This document shows, piece after piece, positions 1 through 9,002 of a DNA stretch of 21,183 nt. The position numbers and the translations under genes were made by a program. This DNA is from JAAYJG01 sp964450305 (GTDB lineage Bacteria; Bacillota; Clostridia; DSM-8532): positions 1-21,183 of the forward strand of contig CAYVFB010000056.1 of NCBI GenBank assembly GCA_964450305.1, read 5' to 3'. The notes beneath the pieces are model-generated. The model was not told the origin of the DNA. It did not search any database and saw only the letters and a list, made by a program, of their open reading frames with translations. Positions within the stretch are counted from its first letter, which is position 1. Each line of letters begins with the position of its first letter.

Positions 1-79
1 TGAAAATACGTTAAGAGGTGGGGAGGGGGCCCATCTGGGCCTCGTTATATTTTTCTAAGCTTGAATTCTAAAGCTAAAT

Positions 80-1126
80 TTACAATACCTTTCCAATAAA
101 AACAGTACGTTCCTTTCCTAAATCAACATCTTTTGGACATGTCAGAGGCCGGTTAACCCTGTTGTAATAGACACGAACCACAGGACGGGGTCCAAGGTTT
201 TTCCGCACATTTACAACGATACCAACTTCACCGGTAGACAGTCGCACCATGGATCCTAATGGGTAAATGGCTATATTGTTTGTAAAGTTCTGTACCACCT
301 GACTGTCAAAATAGAAGTTTCCTCCTCCATACAGGTATTCGATGGCCTGGTAATGCGGATACCCCTCGTCATGCAGCAACCGATCGTAGGTTTCGCAAAC
401 TGCGATAATACGTGCCCCAATCGGAATGTCTTCTCCACTGATTCCTCTTGGATAACCACTTCCATTCCAGCACTCATGATGATTGAGGATCATATTGGTG
501 ATATTTTCAGATAGCCCTGCTTCCTTTGCAAAGTAATAGCCATATCTGGGGTGCTCCTTCCAAAGGGATTCCTGTTGAAGGTTTTGTTTATGAGTGTGGA
601 TGATGGAAGGCATTTCGCACAGCCCAATATCATGAAGTAATGCTCCCGTTCCAATACACTGCATATTGTATGTATCAAACCCCATAGCCCCGGCAACCAG
701 TAAAGAATAGACACAGGTATTGATGAGATGTTCGTAGAGAAAACCATCGTCCAGAATCTTGGCTATCACGCAAAACTGAACCACATCCGGGTTTTCCACG
801 ATTTTCGATGCAACCTTGCGTGCCATTCCGGATACATTCACCATATTGTCTGATTTATTTGCTTCGGGAATATCGGGGGCATACTTGATGATGTAATCCT
901 CAAGACACCTTTTTAGCTCTCTGGTTGTAGTATCAACAGGATCGACCAGAAGGGTATACTGTTCTGCTACCGCAACAGATTTAACTCCCCTGACCATAAG
1001 CGTTTCTATGAGCGAATCGGTCAGTTTCGTACCATGCTTCAACAGTACCTGTTCTGTCTTGGGACACAGTATTGGTTCAGCAACAACCATACCTTCAAGA
1101 AGGCCATTTACATTAATACTTATCAT
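80..1126 (-). CDS. HD-GYP domain protein, probable cyclic-di-GMP phosphodiesterase
   Basis: Soluble 348-residue protein with no membrane segment. Residues 1-60 resemble the short N-terminal module often found before HD-GYP domains. The HD-GYP domain spans about 125-260, with candidate metal ligands H133, H165-D166, H192 and H216-H217, and the NGSGYP signature at 221-226. HD-GYP proteins typically hydrolyse the second messenger cyclic di-GMP. The last ligand, usually Asp in a 'VAD..D' motif, is Glu245 here (VCETYD), and the family's first Glu four residues before H133 is Phe; this suggests a bimetal site or altered activity. A C-terminal extension (about 285-348) is beta-rich and unassigned. 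The gene starts 43 bp after polC with GAGGA upstream of the ATG, so it is probably co-transcribed. The family call is firm; activity is inferred. Confidence 0.9.
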   Translation of the reverse strand: MISINVNGLLEGMVVAEPILCPKTEQVLLKHGTKLTDSLIETLMVRGVKSVAVAEQYTLLVDPVDTTTRELKRCLEDYIIKYAPDIPEANKSDNMVNVSGMARKVASKIVENPDVVQFCVIAKILDDGFLYEHLINTCVYSLLVAGAMGFDTYNMQCIGTGALLHDIGLCEMPSIIHTHKQNLQQESLWKEHPRYGYYFAKEAGLSENITNMILNHHECWNGSGYPRGISGEDIPIGARIIAVCETYDRLLHDEGYPHYQAIEYLYGGGNFYFDSQVVQNFTNNIAIYPLGSMVRLSTGEVGIVVNVRKNLGPRPVVRVYYNRVNRPLTCPKDVDLGKERTVFIGKVL

Positions 1127-1169
1127 TTCGCCATCCTCACAATATCATGATTTTGCTGCAAAAGTTATC

Positions 1170-4100
1170 CTAAAAAAAGCACAACTGGTTGCTTTTTTGC
1201 ATTCCCCCAAGACATCCATGGTTTTCCAGGATTTCAATGACTGATTTGCTGACCCCGGAACGGATTTTCAAATCGTCCACGGAAAGGAACACGCCCTTTT
1301 CCCTGGCTTGGACGATATTTGCCGCAGCCGCCGCGCCCAAACCGGCAAGCGCATTTAAAGGCGGAAGCAGGCCATGGTCGGTAATTTTGAATTTTGTCGC
1401 ATCTGATTGGTACAAGTCGACTGGCAGGCACTTGATGCCACGGGCATACATTTCATTGGCAAGCTCAAGAATGGTCAGCATGCTCTTTTCCTTTGCCGTC
1501 GCATCATTGCCCTTTTTTTCTATCTCTGTCATCGCGCTTCTCACTCTGTCCTGCCCCTTTGAAACAATATCGGCGTCAAACACATCGGCGCGAACCGTAA
1601 AATAGGCCACATAGAAGGCTTCGGGGTGATAGACCTTGAACCAGGCTATGCGGAACCCCATCATCACGTAGGCTGCGGCATGTGCCTTTGGAAACATGTA
1701 TTTGATCTTGTTGCACGAATCGATATACCACTGCGGAATACCCGTGGTCTTCATCAACTCCTCATACTCCGGTTTCAACCCCTTGCCCTTTCTGACATCT
1801 TCCATGATCTTGAAGGATGTTAATGGCTCCAGGCCGTTTTGGATCAGATACAGCATGATATCATCACGGGTACAGATGACGTTTGGCAGCGTTGTTACGC
1901 CATTTCGAACCAGATCCTGCGCGTTGTTCGTCCACACATCGGTACCGTGGGACAGGCCAGAAATACGAATCAACTCACCAACGGTGGTGGGTTTTGTATC
2001 CAAGAGCATCTGACGAACGAATTTCGTACCAAATTCGGGAACACCATAGGTTCCCACTACACTGCCGATGTCGTCGGGGGTAACCCCCAATGGTTCTGTG
2101 CCACGGAAAATCTCCATGACATGCTTTTCACCAATGGGGATTGTTTTCGCGTCAATCCCGGTAAGATCTTCGAGCATGCGAATCACCGTGGGGTCGTCAT
2201 GGCCCAGGATATCCAGCTTTAAAATTCTGCCGCTGATGGAATGGTAGTCGAAATGGGTTGTAATGATATTGGAATCGGGATCATCGGCAGGCCGCTGTAT
2301 CGGGGTAAAATCACAAATTTCCTTATTATGCGGTACAATCATGACCCCGCCGGGATGCTGGCCTGTAGTGCGCTTTATCCCGGTACACCCTGAAACCAGC
2401 CTGTTCACCTCGGCGTTGGTTGCTGTGCGCCCCCTGTCGTTCAGGTACCCTTTGACATAGCCGTAAGCCGTTTTTTCAGCTACGGTCGCAATGGTTCCGG
2501 CCCTGAAAACATGGCCTTCGCCAAATAGCTCCTCGGTGTATTTATGGGCATTGGGCTGATACTCTCCCGAAAAATTCAGGTCGATGTCCGGTTCTTTATC
2601 CCCGTTAAACCCCAAAAAGGTTTCAAACGGAATGTCATAACCATCTTTTATCAGGGGTTGTCCGCAATTGGGGCATGCTTTTTCGGGCAGATCAAAGCCA
2701 CAGCCCACCGGGCTGTCCTTTCCGAGGAACTCTGCATGCAGACAGTTTTCGCATCGGTAATGGGCGGGAAGCGAATTCACTTCGGTAATGCCGGTCAGAT
2801 AGGCCACAAAGGAAGAGCCAACCGAGCCTCTTGACCCGACAAGGTATCCATCAGCCAGGGATTTTGACACCAGCTTCTGGGCGATAATGTACATCACGGA
2901 AAAACCATTTTTGATGATGGAGGTTAGTTCTTTATCCAGCCTTTCCCGCACCAATGCAGGCAGGGGTGATCCATACAGCTGGGCTGCCCTTTTCTCGGAC
3001 ATGCTGCGGATATCTTCCTCGGCACCGGCAATGAACGGTGGAAAGGTGCCATCGGGAATGGGTTGGACATTCTCTACCCAATCGGCAACCAGACGGGTGT
3101 TTTTTACAACCACCTCGTAGGCGGTCTGTTCACCCAGGTATGAGAACTCTTCAAGCATTTCGCCGGTAGTACGGAAAAAGAGCGGGGCTTGCCTGTCGGC
3201 ATCGTCAAAGCCGCGGCCGGCTTGAAGAATGCGTCGGAAGGCCTCGTCCTCGGGATCGAGGAAATGCACATCGCAGGTTGCCACTGTGGGTTTTTCCAGC
3301 CGGCGACCCAGCTCAATGATGCGCTGGTTGATATCCTTCAGCTGTTCATAGCCTGTCACCACACCGGAGTCTATTAAAAACCGGTTGTTGCCCAGAGGCT
3401 GTATTTCCAGGTAGTCATATTCGCTTGCGATTTTCAAAATTTCTTCGTCCTGCTTTTGCTGCAGAATAGCTTTGTAGACTTCCCCTGCCTCGCAGGCACT
3501 TCCAAGGATCAAGCCTTCCCGGTATTTCGCCAGCAGCGCCTTCGGAACCCTGGGGGTTTTATAAAAATATTCAAGATGGCTTTCAGAGACTAATTTATAA
3601 AGGTTTTTCAGCCCGGTTTGATTTTTCACCAGTAAAATAGCATGGTAGAATTCGCAGTTCTTATAATCCAGCTTTCCATCGGCTTTATATAATTCTTCAC
3701 CAAGCAAATAAATTTCCACACCGTACAACACCTTGATACCAGCATTTTTTGCTGTGCTAAAGGCATCGGGATATGCCTGAACAACACCGTGGTCGGTGAT
3801 GGCAATCGCGGGGTGCCCCCACTTCACGGCACGCTCTACCAGATCCTTCACAGGGGTAATCGCATCCATTTGGCTCATCTGTGTATGTAAATGAAGCTCC
3901 ACGCGTTTTTCAGGGGCATTGTCCATTTTTTCCGCAACCGTGGTTTTGCAGATGCTTTTGGCCAGAATGGACAAATCCTTACTGAAGGGATCGAACTGGG
4001 CATCCCCGTATACGACAAGCCACTGCCCCACCTTGATGTTTTCCTGCAGGTCGGGAAGGTGTTTTTCTTCGGCAAACATTTTGATGGCGATAGAGTGGGT

Positions 4101-4931
4101 GAGGTCGGTCATATCGAAATCGAACAGGGTTTTCCCGCTTTTCGTCACCTTTGTTTCCAGTCGGATAACCCTGCCCTTCACGGAAATACGCCCGGAGTTG
4201 ATAGATACCTCGGACATGGGAATGGGCTGATCATCAAAGCCCCTGCCATAGATGATATTGGGATCGGAAGATTTTGGCGTTCTCTTTTTTGCCTGGTACG
4301 GAACGAAGGTGGAGGCTGCCTTTGCCGGTGATTTTTTGGGTTTTTCAACAGGGTAAGCTACCACCTTTTGAATGGTTTTCTGTTCCAGAGTTTGCTTTTC
4401 CTTGAGATAGGCTTCCTTCTCTTTCTCATCGAGAGGAGGGTCGATAAAACACACTGAAACCTCACGCTGAAAGCTGGTTTGAATAAAATCCTCCAGTACC
4501 TTGTGGCAGTTTCCGGATTGAAGAATGGTTTTTGCGTTGGAACTAAGCAGAATGTTCAGCTTGCAGCCTTCTAAACGAAAAACAGCATCTTCGAGCAAAC
4601 ACTCATAATGCTTTGACTTTTTTGCGATGACCTGCAGGAATTCATTTTTGCAGGTCTCAAGAATTTCTGGACCGTCCTGGGGAAGACAGAAGCAGGGAAC
4701 CACATGTACGCTGGTATTCAAGTGCCGCCCCAGGACCTTTTCGAGAGAATATACCCTCTTCATCTCGACCAGGCGGGGCAATTGCAGCGTGATCTCAACC
4801 TGGTTGGTGGCTTTTATATACTGAAGCCGCGAAACACATGCCTCACAAAAGGTTTCCCGCAGCTTTTCATCCATATTCACATCTTTGAACACAGTGTTAA
4901 AGCCCTGTATTTTTTCTATTGTATGGTGCAT
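1170..4931 (-). CDS. polC: PolC-type DNA polymerase III alpha subunit lacking the 3'-5' exonuclease domain
   Basis: Replicative polymerase of Firmicutes, 1253 residues; typical PolC is about 1430-1460. Visible order: N-terminal domain (1-235), OB fold (about 240-330), PHP domain with HLHT (347-350) and ITDH (378-381), polymerase palm with PDIDLNF (D782, D784) and LKLDILG (D907), a zinc finger with CENC (727-730) and CPNC (753-756), fingers through KAHAAAYV (about 1082-1089), and C-terminal QLCFF (1249-1253), matching the QLSLF clamp-binding motif. In ordinary PolC a DEDDh exonuclease of about 180 residues interrupts the PHP domain. Here YGVEIYLL (403-410) leads through about 20 residues straight into HAILLVKNQTGLKNLY (430-445). 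The frame is continuous, so this is not a frameshift. Proofreading must come from another protein or be absent. The ATG at 4931 has GAGGGG 8 nt upstream. Confidence 0.96.
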   Translation of the reverse strand: MHHTIEKIQGFNTVFKDVNMDEKLRETFCEACVSRLQYIKATNQVEITLQLPRLVEMKRVYSLEKVLGRHLNTSVHVVPCFCLPQDGPEILETCKNEFLQVIAKKSKHYECLLEDAVFRLEGCKLNILLSSNAKTILQSGNCHKVLEDFIQTSFQREVSVCFIDPPLDEKEKEAYLKEKQTLEQKTIQKVVAYPVEKPKKSPAKAASTFVPYQAKKRTPKSSDPNIIYGRGFDDQPIPMSEVSINSGRISVKGRVIRLETKVTKSGKTLFDFDMTDLTHSIAIKMFAEEKHLPDLQENIKVGQWLVVYGDAQFDPFSKDLSILAKSICKTTVAEKMDNAPEKRVELHLHTQMSQMDAITPVKDLVERAVKWGHPAIAITDHGVVQAYPDAFSTAKNAGIKVLYGVEIYLLGEELYKADGKLDYKNCEFYHAILLVKNQTGLKNLYKLVSESHLEYFYKTPRVPKALLAKYREGLILGSACEAGEVYKAILQQKQDEEILKIASEYDYLEIQPLGNNRFLIDSGVVTGYEQLKDINQRIIELGRRLEKPTVATCDVHFLDPEDEAFRRILQAGRGFDDADRQAPLFFRTTGEMLEEFSYLGEQTAYEVVVKNTRLVADWVENVQPIPDGTFPPFIAGAEEDIRSMSEKRAAQLYGSPLPALVRERLDKELTSIIKNGFSVMYIIAQKLVSKSLADGYLVGSRGSVGSSFVAYLTGITEVNSLPAHYRCENCLHAEFLGKDSPVGCGFDLPEKACPNCGQPLIKDGYDIPFETFLGFNGDKEPDIDLNFSGEYQPNAHKYTEELFGEGHVFRAGTIATVAEKTAYGYVKGYLNDRGRTATNAEVNRLVSGCTGIKRTTGQHPGGVMIVPHNKEICDFTPIQRPADDPDSNIITTHFDYHSISGRILKLDILGHDDPTVIRMLEDLTGIDAKTIPIGEKHVMEIFRGTEPLGVTPDDIGSVVGTYGVPEFGTKFVRQMLLDTKPTTVGELIRISGLSHGTDVWTNNAQDLVRNGVTTLPNVICTRDDIMLYLIQNGLEPLTSFKIMEDVRKGKGLKPEYEELMKTTGIPQWYIDSCNKIKYMFPKAHAAAYVMMGFRIAWFKVYHPEAFYVAYFTVRADVFDADIVSKGQDRVRSAMTEIEKKGNDATAKEKSMLTILELANEMYARGIKCLPVDLYQSDATKFKITDHGLLPPLNALAGLGAAAAANIVQAREKGVFLSVDDLKIRSGVSKSVIEILENHGCLGGMQKSNQLCFF

Positions 4932-5030
4932 GCCGTTGTCCCCTCAAACCTTCTTACCATTTATACTATCACAGTGAGGGCAATCTGGCAAAGAAAAACA
5001 AATGAAATTTGAAAACAAAGGTCGGGGGAA

Positions 5031-5053
5031 ATAACGATCGTTTCACTCGTTAT
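5031..5053 (-). repeat. Small inverted repeat between lepB and polC
   Basis: ATAACGA and TCGTTAT form a perfect 7-bp stem with a 9-nt loop in the 134-bp gap between lepB and polC. On the minus strand it is followed by TTTCCCCC, not a run of T, so it is a poor intrinsic terminator. It may be an attenuator, an mRNA-stability hairpin or chance. The rest of the gap holds a TATAAA-like box near 4963 without a clear -35. Confidence 0.35.
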
Positions 5054-5065
5054 GAAAAACATCGA

Positions 5066-5614
5066 TTACTGCATCAGACCGAACCCGCGTAAAGGGAACA
5101 GCCGGAAAACCACTCTGCCGGCAATCCGTTTCAGTTCAATAGGGCCGAAGGTTCTGCTGTCCCTGCTTTCACCGGGAAGGCGGTTATCCCCCAACAGGTA
5201 GATGGTTCCTGCTGGAACCGTCATATCATCATGCAGCCCGGGGGCAATTTGCGTCTCATTTCCATGAATGTAGGTTTCCTGCAGCTTTTGTCCATCCACG
5301 AAAACCGCTCCGTTATGGATGGCTATTTTTTGCCCTTCTGTGGCAAGGATCCGCTTAACGGCGTAGGTTTTTCCATCATCCAGGTACTCGGGGATTCGAA
5401 CAACTACAATATCACCCTGTTTAAACTGACCGAACCTCTGTGTCAGCTTTTCGATAATCAAAATGTTGTTGTTCTCCAGGGTTGGAAGCATGGAGTTCCC
5501 CTGAACGATGGTGAATTGCCCTATAAAATTCACGATGATAAAGGTAATCAGGATGGCCAGCCCGATATGCTTCAGCCAGCTGATTACCTCTTTCATCACA
5601 CGATCGCGTTCCAT
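5066..5614 (-). CDS. lepB: Signal peptidase I
   Basis: Membrane serine protease that removes signal peptides from exported proteins. The 182-residue protein has one N-terminal membrane anchor (about 16-34), typical of Gram-positive type I signal peptidases. The catalytic dyad is visible: Ser41 in QGNSMLPTL and Lys87 in YAVKRIL. The conserved GDNR box is at 142-145, followed by SRDSR (150-154). The ATG at 5614 has GGAGG seven bases upstream. It begins 27 bp after the aspS stop, with no terminator between them, so it is likely translated from the same message. The exported SLH protein at 9376-10812 is the kind of substrate it would process. Confidence 0.96.
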   Translation of the reverse strand: MERDRVMKEVISWLKHIGLAILITFIIVNFIGQFTIVQGNSMLPTLENNNILIIEKLTQRFGQFKQGDIVVVRIPEYLDDGKTYAVKRILATEGQKIAIHNGAVFVDGQKLQETYIHGNETQIAPGLHDDMTVPAGTIYLLGDNRLPGESRDSRTFGPIELKRIAGRVVFRLFPLRGFGLMQ

Positions 5615-5641
5615 TCAGTCGCCTCCAAAAAGGGTTCACGC

Positions 5642-7423
5642 TTACTCGCGCAGTGCTATATGCAATTCCTTCAGCTGCTTTTCTTCAACCGTGTCCGGCG
5701 CTCCTGTCATCAGGCAGGATGAATTCTGAACCTTCGGAAATGCGATGACATCGCGGATGGAATCCCTTTTCGCCATCAGCATGACAAGCCTGTCAAGCCC
5801 GAAGGCCAGCCCGCCATGAGGTGGTGTGCCATACTTGAAAGCATCCAGCAGAAATCCAAACCTTTCCCTGGCTTCTTCCTGTGATAAGCCGATCATGGAG
5901 AAGATTTTACTCTGCAGCTCCTGATTGTGGATACGGATACTCCCGCCCCCCAGCTCAACACCGTTCAATATAATATCATAAGCCTTGGCGCGAACCTTTT
6001 CGGGGTTGGTATCGAGCATCGCAAGGTCTTCATCCATCGGTGAGGTAAACGGATGATGCATCGCAACCCATCGGTTTTCCTCGTCATCATGCTCAAACAT
6101 CGGGAACTCGGTGACCCACAGGAAGTTGGCCGTGCTGTCATCAATAAGGCCCAGCTTTCTTGCGATCTCCAGCCTCAAATGCCCCAAAGCGTCGAATACG
6201 ATTGCATTGGTATCCGCGATAAAGCAGAGCAGATCCCCCACCTTCGCGTCTGTTTTTTCAAGAATCTGTTTGATTTCATCTTCGGTGAGGAATTTTGTGA
6301 TGGGTGATTTCAGGTTGTTTTCTTCCACGGCGATCCAGGCCATCCCTTTAGCCTTGTAGGTTTTTGTGAGCTCGCCCAGCGCATCGATCTCCCGGCGGGA
6401 GAACTTTTCCGCGCAGCCTTTGGCATTCAGTGCCCTGACGCTGCCACCCTTTGTTACGGCATCTGAAAACACCTTGAAACCACAATTTTTCACCAGGTCG
6501 GAGACATCCACCAGTTCCAGCCCAAACCGGGTATCGGGTTTATCGGAGCCAAAGCGCTCCATCGCCTCCTGATAGGTTAAGCGGGGGAACGGGGTTTGAA
6601 CTTCGATGCCTAGCACTTCCTGAAAACAGCGTTTGATGAAGCCTTCGTTTATTGTAATGACATCATCAGCCTCGACAAAGGACATTTCCAAGTCGATCTG
6701 CGTGAATTCAGGCTGCCTGTCGGCACGCAAATCCTCGTCCCGGAAGCATTTGGCTATCTGCATATAGCGGTCGAAGCCCGACACCATCAGAATCTGCTTG
6801 AACAGCTGAGGAGACTGGGGCAATGCAAAAAACTTCCCGGGGTGAACCCGGCTGGGAACCAGATAGTCCCTGGCCCCTTCCGGAGTGCTCTTCATTAAAA
6901 CCGGCGTTTCGATCTCCAGAAAACCGTGATCATCGTAATAATCCCGCGCGATTTTTGCAACACGGTGACGCAGCATCAGGTTTTCTTGCATCACAGGCCG
7001 GCGCAAATCCAGGTACCTGTATTTCAAGCGCAGTGCTTCATTGGAATCGATATCGTCTTCAATTTGGATGGGAGGTGTCTCAGCCTTGCTGAGGATCCGC
7101 AGTTCCTTGGCGATAACCTCCCATTTTCCGGTGAGCATGCCGGGGTTAATGGCCTCATCCGAGCGATTGACCAAGGTTCCTCTGACTGCAAGAACAAACT
7201 CATTGCGGATCTGCACTGCCTTGCTGTGGAGGGCGCTGTCCAGCTCATTGTGAAACACAATTTGCAAAATGCCGCTTCTGTCGCGTAAATCGATAAATAT
7301 CAGACCACCCAAATCTCTTCTCTTCTGCACCCAGCCCATAACAACCACTTCCTGGCCAACATTGTCTGCTGTGACCTCCGTGCATCGATGTGTGCGTTTC
7401 ATTCCCGCCAGATTTTCAGCCAT
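5642..7423 (-). CDS. aspS: Aspartyl-tRNA synthetase
   Basis: Class II synthetase that charges tRNA-Asp. Length (593 residues) fits the bacterial-type enzyme of about 590. The N-terminal OB-fold anticodon-binding domain covers about 10-110 (GWVQKRRDLGGLIFIDLRDRSG). The catalytic core has motif 2 (FRDEDLRADRQPEFTQ) and motif 3 (GLAFGLDRLVMLM), with the bacterial GAD insertion between them. Whether it also mischarges tRNA-Asn cannot be told by eye. The ATG at 7423 is chosen; an in-frame TTG at 7429 is an equally placed alternative, since AAGGAAG lies 10 or 4 nt upstream respectively. It follows hisS after about 115 bp, the usual hisS-aspS pairing in Firmicutes. Confidence 0.96.
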   Translation of the reverse strand: MAENLAGMKRTHRCTEVTADNVGQEVVVMGWVQKRRDLGGLIFIDLRDRSGILQIVFHNELDSALHSKAVQIRNEFVLAVRGTLVNRSDEAINPGMLTGKWEVIAKELRILSKAETPPIQIEDDIDSNEALRLKYRYLDLRRPVMQENLMLRHRVAKIARDYYDDHGFLEIETPVLMKSTPEGARDYLVPSRVHPGKFFALPQSPQLFKQILMVSGFDRYMQIAKCFRDEDLRADRQPEFTQIDLEMSFVEADDVITINEGFIKRCFQEVLGIEVQTPFPRLTYQEAMERFGSDKPDTRFGLELVDVSDLVKNCGFKVFSDAVTKGGSVRALNAKGCAEKFSRREIDALGELTKTYKAKGMAWIAVEENNLKSPITKFLTEDEIKQILEKTDAKVGDLLCFIADTNAIVFDALGHLRLEIARKLGLIDDSTANFLWVTEFPMFEHDDEENRWVAMHHPFTSPMDEDLAMLDTNPEKVRAKAYDIILNGVELGGGSIRIHNQELQSKIFSMIGLSQEEARERFGFLLDAFKYGTPPHGGLAFGLDRLVMLMAKRDSIRDVIAFPKVQNSSCLMTGAPDTVEEKQLKELHIALRE

Positions 7424-7538
7424 AACCAATCAACTTCCTTTCCAAATGAAGTATCAAATTCCTATCTAAACTTTGTTCATAAAAGTATCATTATCCGGTT
7501 GTGCAGTCTGCAAATACCTTCCCCTATGCCTTGAGGAA

Positions 7539-8810
7539 TTAAACCGTTCCCTGTTTGGACTTTAACAACCTATCCAGAAGGGTGTCGATATGAATATCCC
7601 GCCCCTCGCCGGTAACCATGTTTTTCAACTCGACCTTGCCGGTTTCCACTTCATTATCCCCAATCATCACCACAAAGCGGACGTTTAACTTATTCGCAAA
7701 CTTCATTTGCGCCTTTACGCTGCGTCCCATAATATCCTTATGACAGGAAAGCCCTGCCGTTCTAAGCTTTAGCGCCAGCCCTTCCGAGAATTGCTCGGCC
7801 TTTTCACCGATAACACCAATGAATATATCCGGTGCTTCCGGCTGCGGGATAGCAATACCCTGGCTGTCCATTTCCAGCAGCAGCCTTTCTATCCCAAGGC
7901 CAAAACCAATGCCCGGAGACGGATTTCCGCCGCACGCTTCAATCAGCCCGTCATAACGCCCGCCGCCGCAAACGGTTCCCTGTGATCCGATATTCTTTGA
8001 AACGAACTCAAATACAGTACGCGTGTAATAATCCAGGCCCCGGACAATTCCCTTATCGATAGAGAAGGCAATGCCCATGGCAGTCAGCTTTTCCTTCACC
8101 TTTTCAAAATGTCCTGCGCAATCGTCACAAATATAGTCCAATAAAGCCGGAGCATCGGTCAACTCTTGCCTGCAGTTTTCTGTTTTACAATCGATAATAC
8201 GCATCGGGTTTCTGTCAAACCGTTCTTTACAGGTATGACACAGCTTATCAAGCCTGGGCGCGAGATAATCCTTCAGCCTTTCGTTATAGGCGGCCCGACA
8301 GGTGGGGCAGCCTATGCTGTTCAGGTTCAGCGACAAATTCTGAATGCCCAGCCTTTTGAAAAACAGGTGCAGCAAGGAGATAACCTCAACATCCGCGCCG
8401 GGGTCGGCAGCCCCGAACAGCTCCAGACCAAACTGGTGGAACTCGCGGTAGCGTCCCTTCTGTACGTTTTCGTAACGATAGGCGGTAATATTGTAAAAGA
8501 GCTTTACCGGCTGGGGCAGCGATGCCATGCCATTTTCAATATAGCTTCTGACAACCCCTGCGGTGCCTTCCGGCCTGAGGGTGATGCTTCTGCCCCCCTT
8601 ATCGTCAAAGGTGTACATTTCCTTTTGGACAATATCCGTCGTGTCTCCGACACCTCTTTGGAAAAGCTCGGTGTGTTCAAAAACAGGGATGCGTATCTCA
8701 CGATAACCAAACTGATGGCAAATCTCCCTGAATTTCTCTTCGACAAAATACCACTTGTAGATTTCCTCCGGTAAAATGTCTCTCGTGCCCTTGGGTGCTT
8801 GTGTTAGCAT
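7539..8810 (-). CDS. hisS: Histidyl-tRNA synthetase
   Basis: Class II synthetase charging tRNA-His, 423 residues. Visible motifs are the N-terminal PKGTRDILP, motif 2 (YRYENVQKGRYREFHQFG), the histidine-binding RGLDYYTRTVFEF and GGGRYDGLIEACGG, motif 3 (GIGFGLGIERL), and a C-terminal anticodon-binding domain. The insertion between motif 2 and RGLDYY carries several cysteine pairs (CPTC, CHTC, CKTENC, CDDC), suggesting a metal-binding or structural Cys cluster. The ATG at 8810 is chosen over an upstream ATG at 8849 because GGGAGG lies about 8 nt before it and the protein then begins MLTQAPKGTRD, as in homologues. First gene after the T-box leader. Confidence 0.96.
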   Translation of the reverse strand: MLTQAPKGTRDILPEEIYKWYFVEEKFREICHQFGYREIRIPVFEHTELFQRGVGDTTDIVQKEMYTFDDKGGRSITLRPEGTAGVVRSYIENGMASLPQPVKLFYNITAYRYENVQKGRYREFHQFGLELFGAADPGADVEVISLLHLFFKRLGIQNLSLNLNSIGCPTCRAAYNERLKDYLAPRLDKLCHTCKERFDRNPMRIIDCKTENCRQELTDAPALLDYICDDCAGHFEKVKEKLTAMGIAFSIDKGIVRGLDYYTRTVFEFVSKNIGSQGTVCGGGRYDGLIEACGGNPSPGIGFGLGIERLLLEMDSQGIAIPQPEAPDIFIGVIGEKAEQFSEGLALKLRTAGLSCHKDIMGRSVKAQMKFANKLNVRFVVMIGDNEVETGKVELKNMVTGEGRDIHIDTLLDRLLKSKQGTV

Positions 8811-8840
8811 TTCGCATCCCTCCCGATAATGATGTTCACT

Positions 8841-8861
8841 GTTGTTCATTTCGTGAACAAC
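8841..8861 (-). repeat. Perfect inverted repeat in the hisS leader
   Basis: GTTGTTCA and TGAACAAC form an 8-bp perfect stem with a 5-nt loop (CGAAA on the minus strand), ending 30 nt before the hisS start and just upstream of its ribosome binding site. An extra TGTTCAC half-copy sits at 8833-8839. It could be an RNA hairpin near the translation start or a DNA operator; the sequence does not decide. Confidence 0.5.
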
Positions 8862-8965
8862 CCTTTAGCTGTTTAAGCAAAACTCCTGATGATCCTTATT
8901 ATGTCCTCTTTATAGTTTCATTGCACAATTGCAGTAAAGATACTAGTATTATTTGTTCAGGCATC

Positions 8966-9002
8966 AAAAAAGCCTCGCGTCCACAATGAAGGGACGAGAG
9001 GC
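8966..9002 (-). terminator. Conditional terminator of the T-box leader
   Basis: GCCTCTCGTCC and GGACGCGAGGC form an 11-bp stem with one mismatch around a loop CTTCATTGT, followed by TTTTTT. It overlaps the 3' side of the T-box antiterminator, as expected for alternative folding. Confidence 0.92.

Noticed and set aside
20..57. GC-rich hairpin at the left edge as terminator of the HD-GYP gene
   Set aside because: The T-rich stretch lies on the plus-strand side, the stem is interrupted, and there is no T run on the minus strand.
3891..4331. 146-codon plus-strand frame inside polC
   Set aside because: It is antisense to strongly conserved PolC coding sequence and has no ribosome binding site; the same applies to the other frames opposite polC, aspS, hisS, rhaA and lipB.
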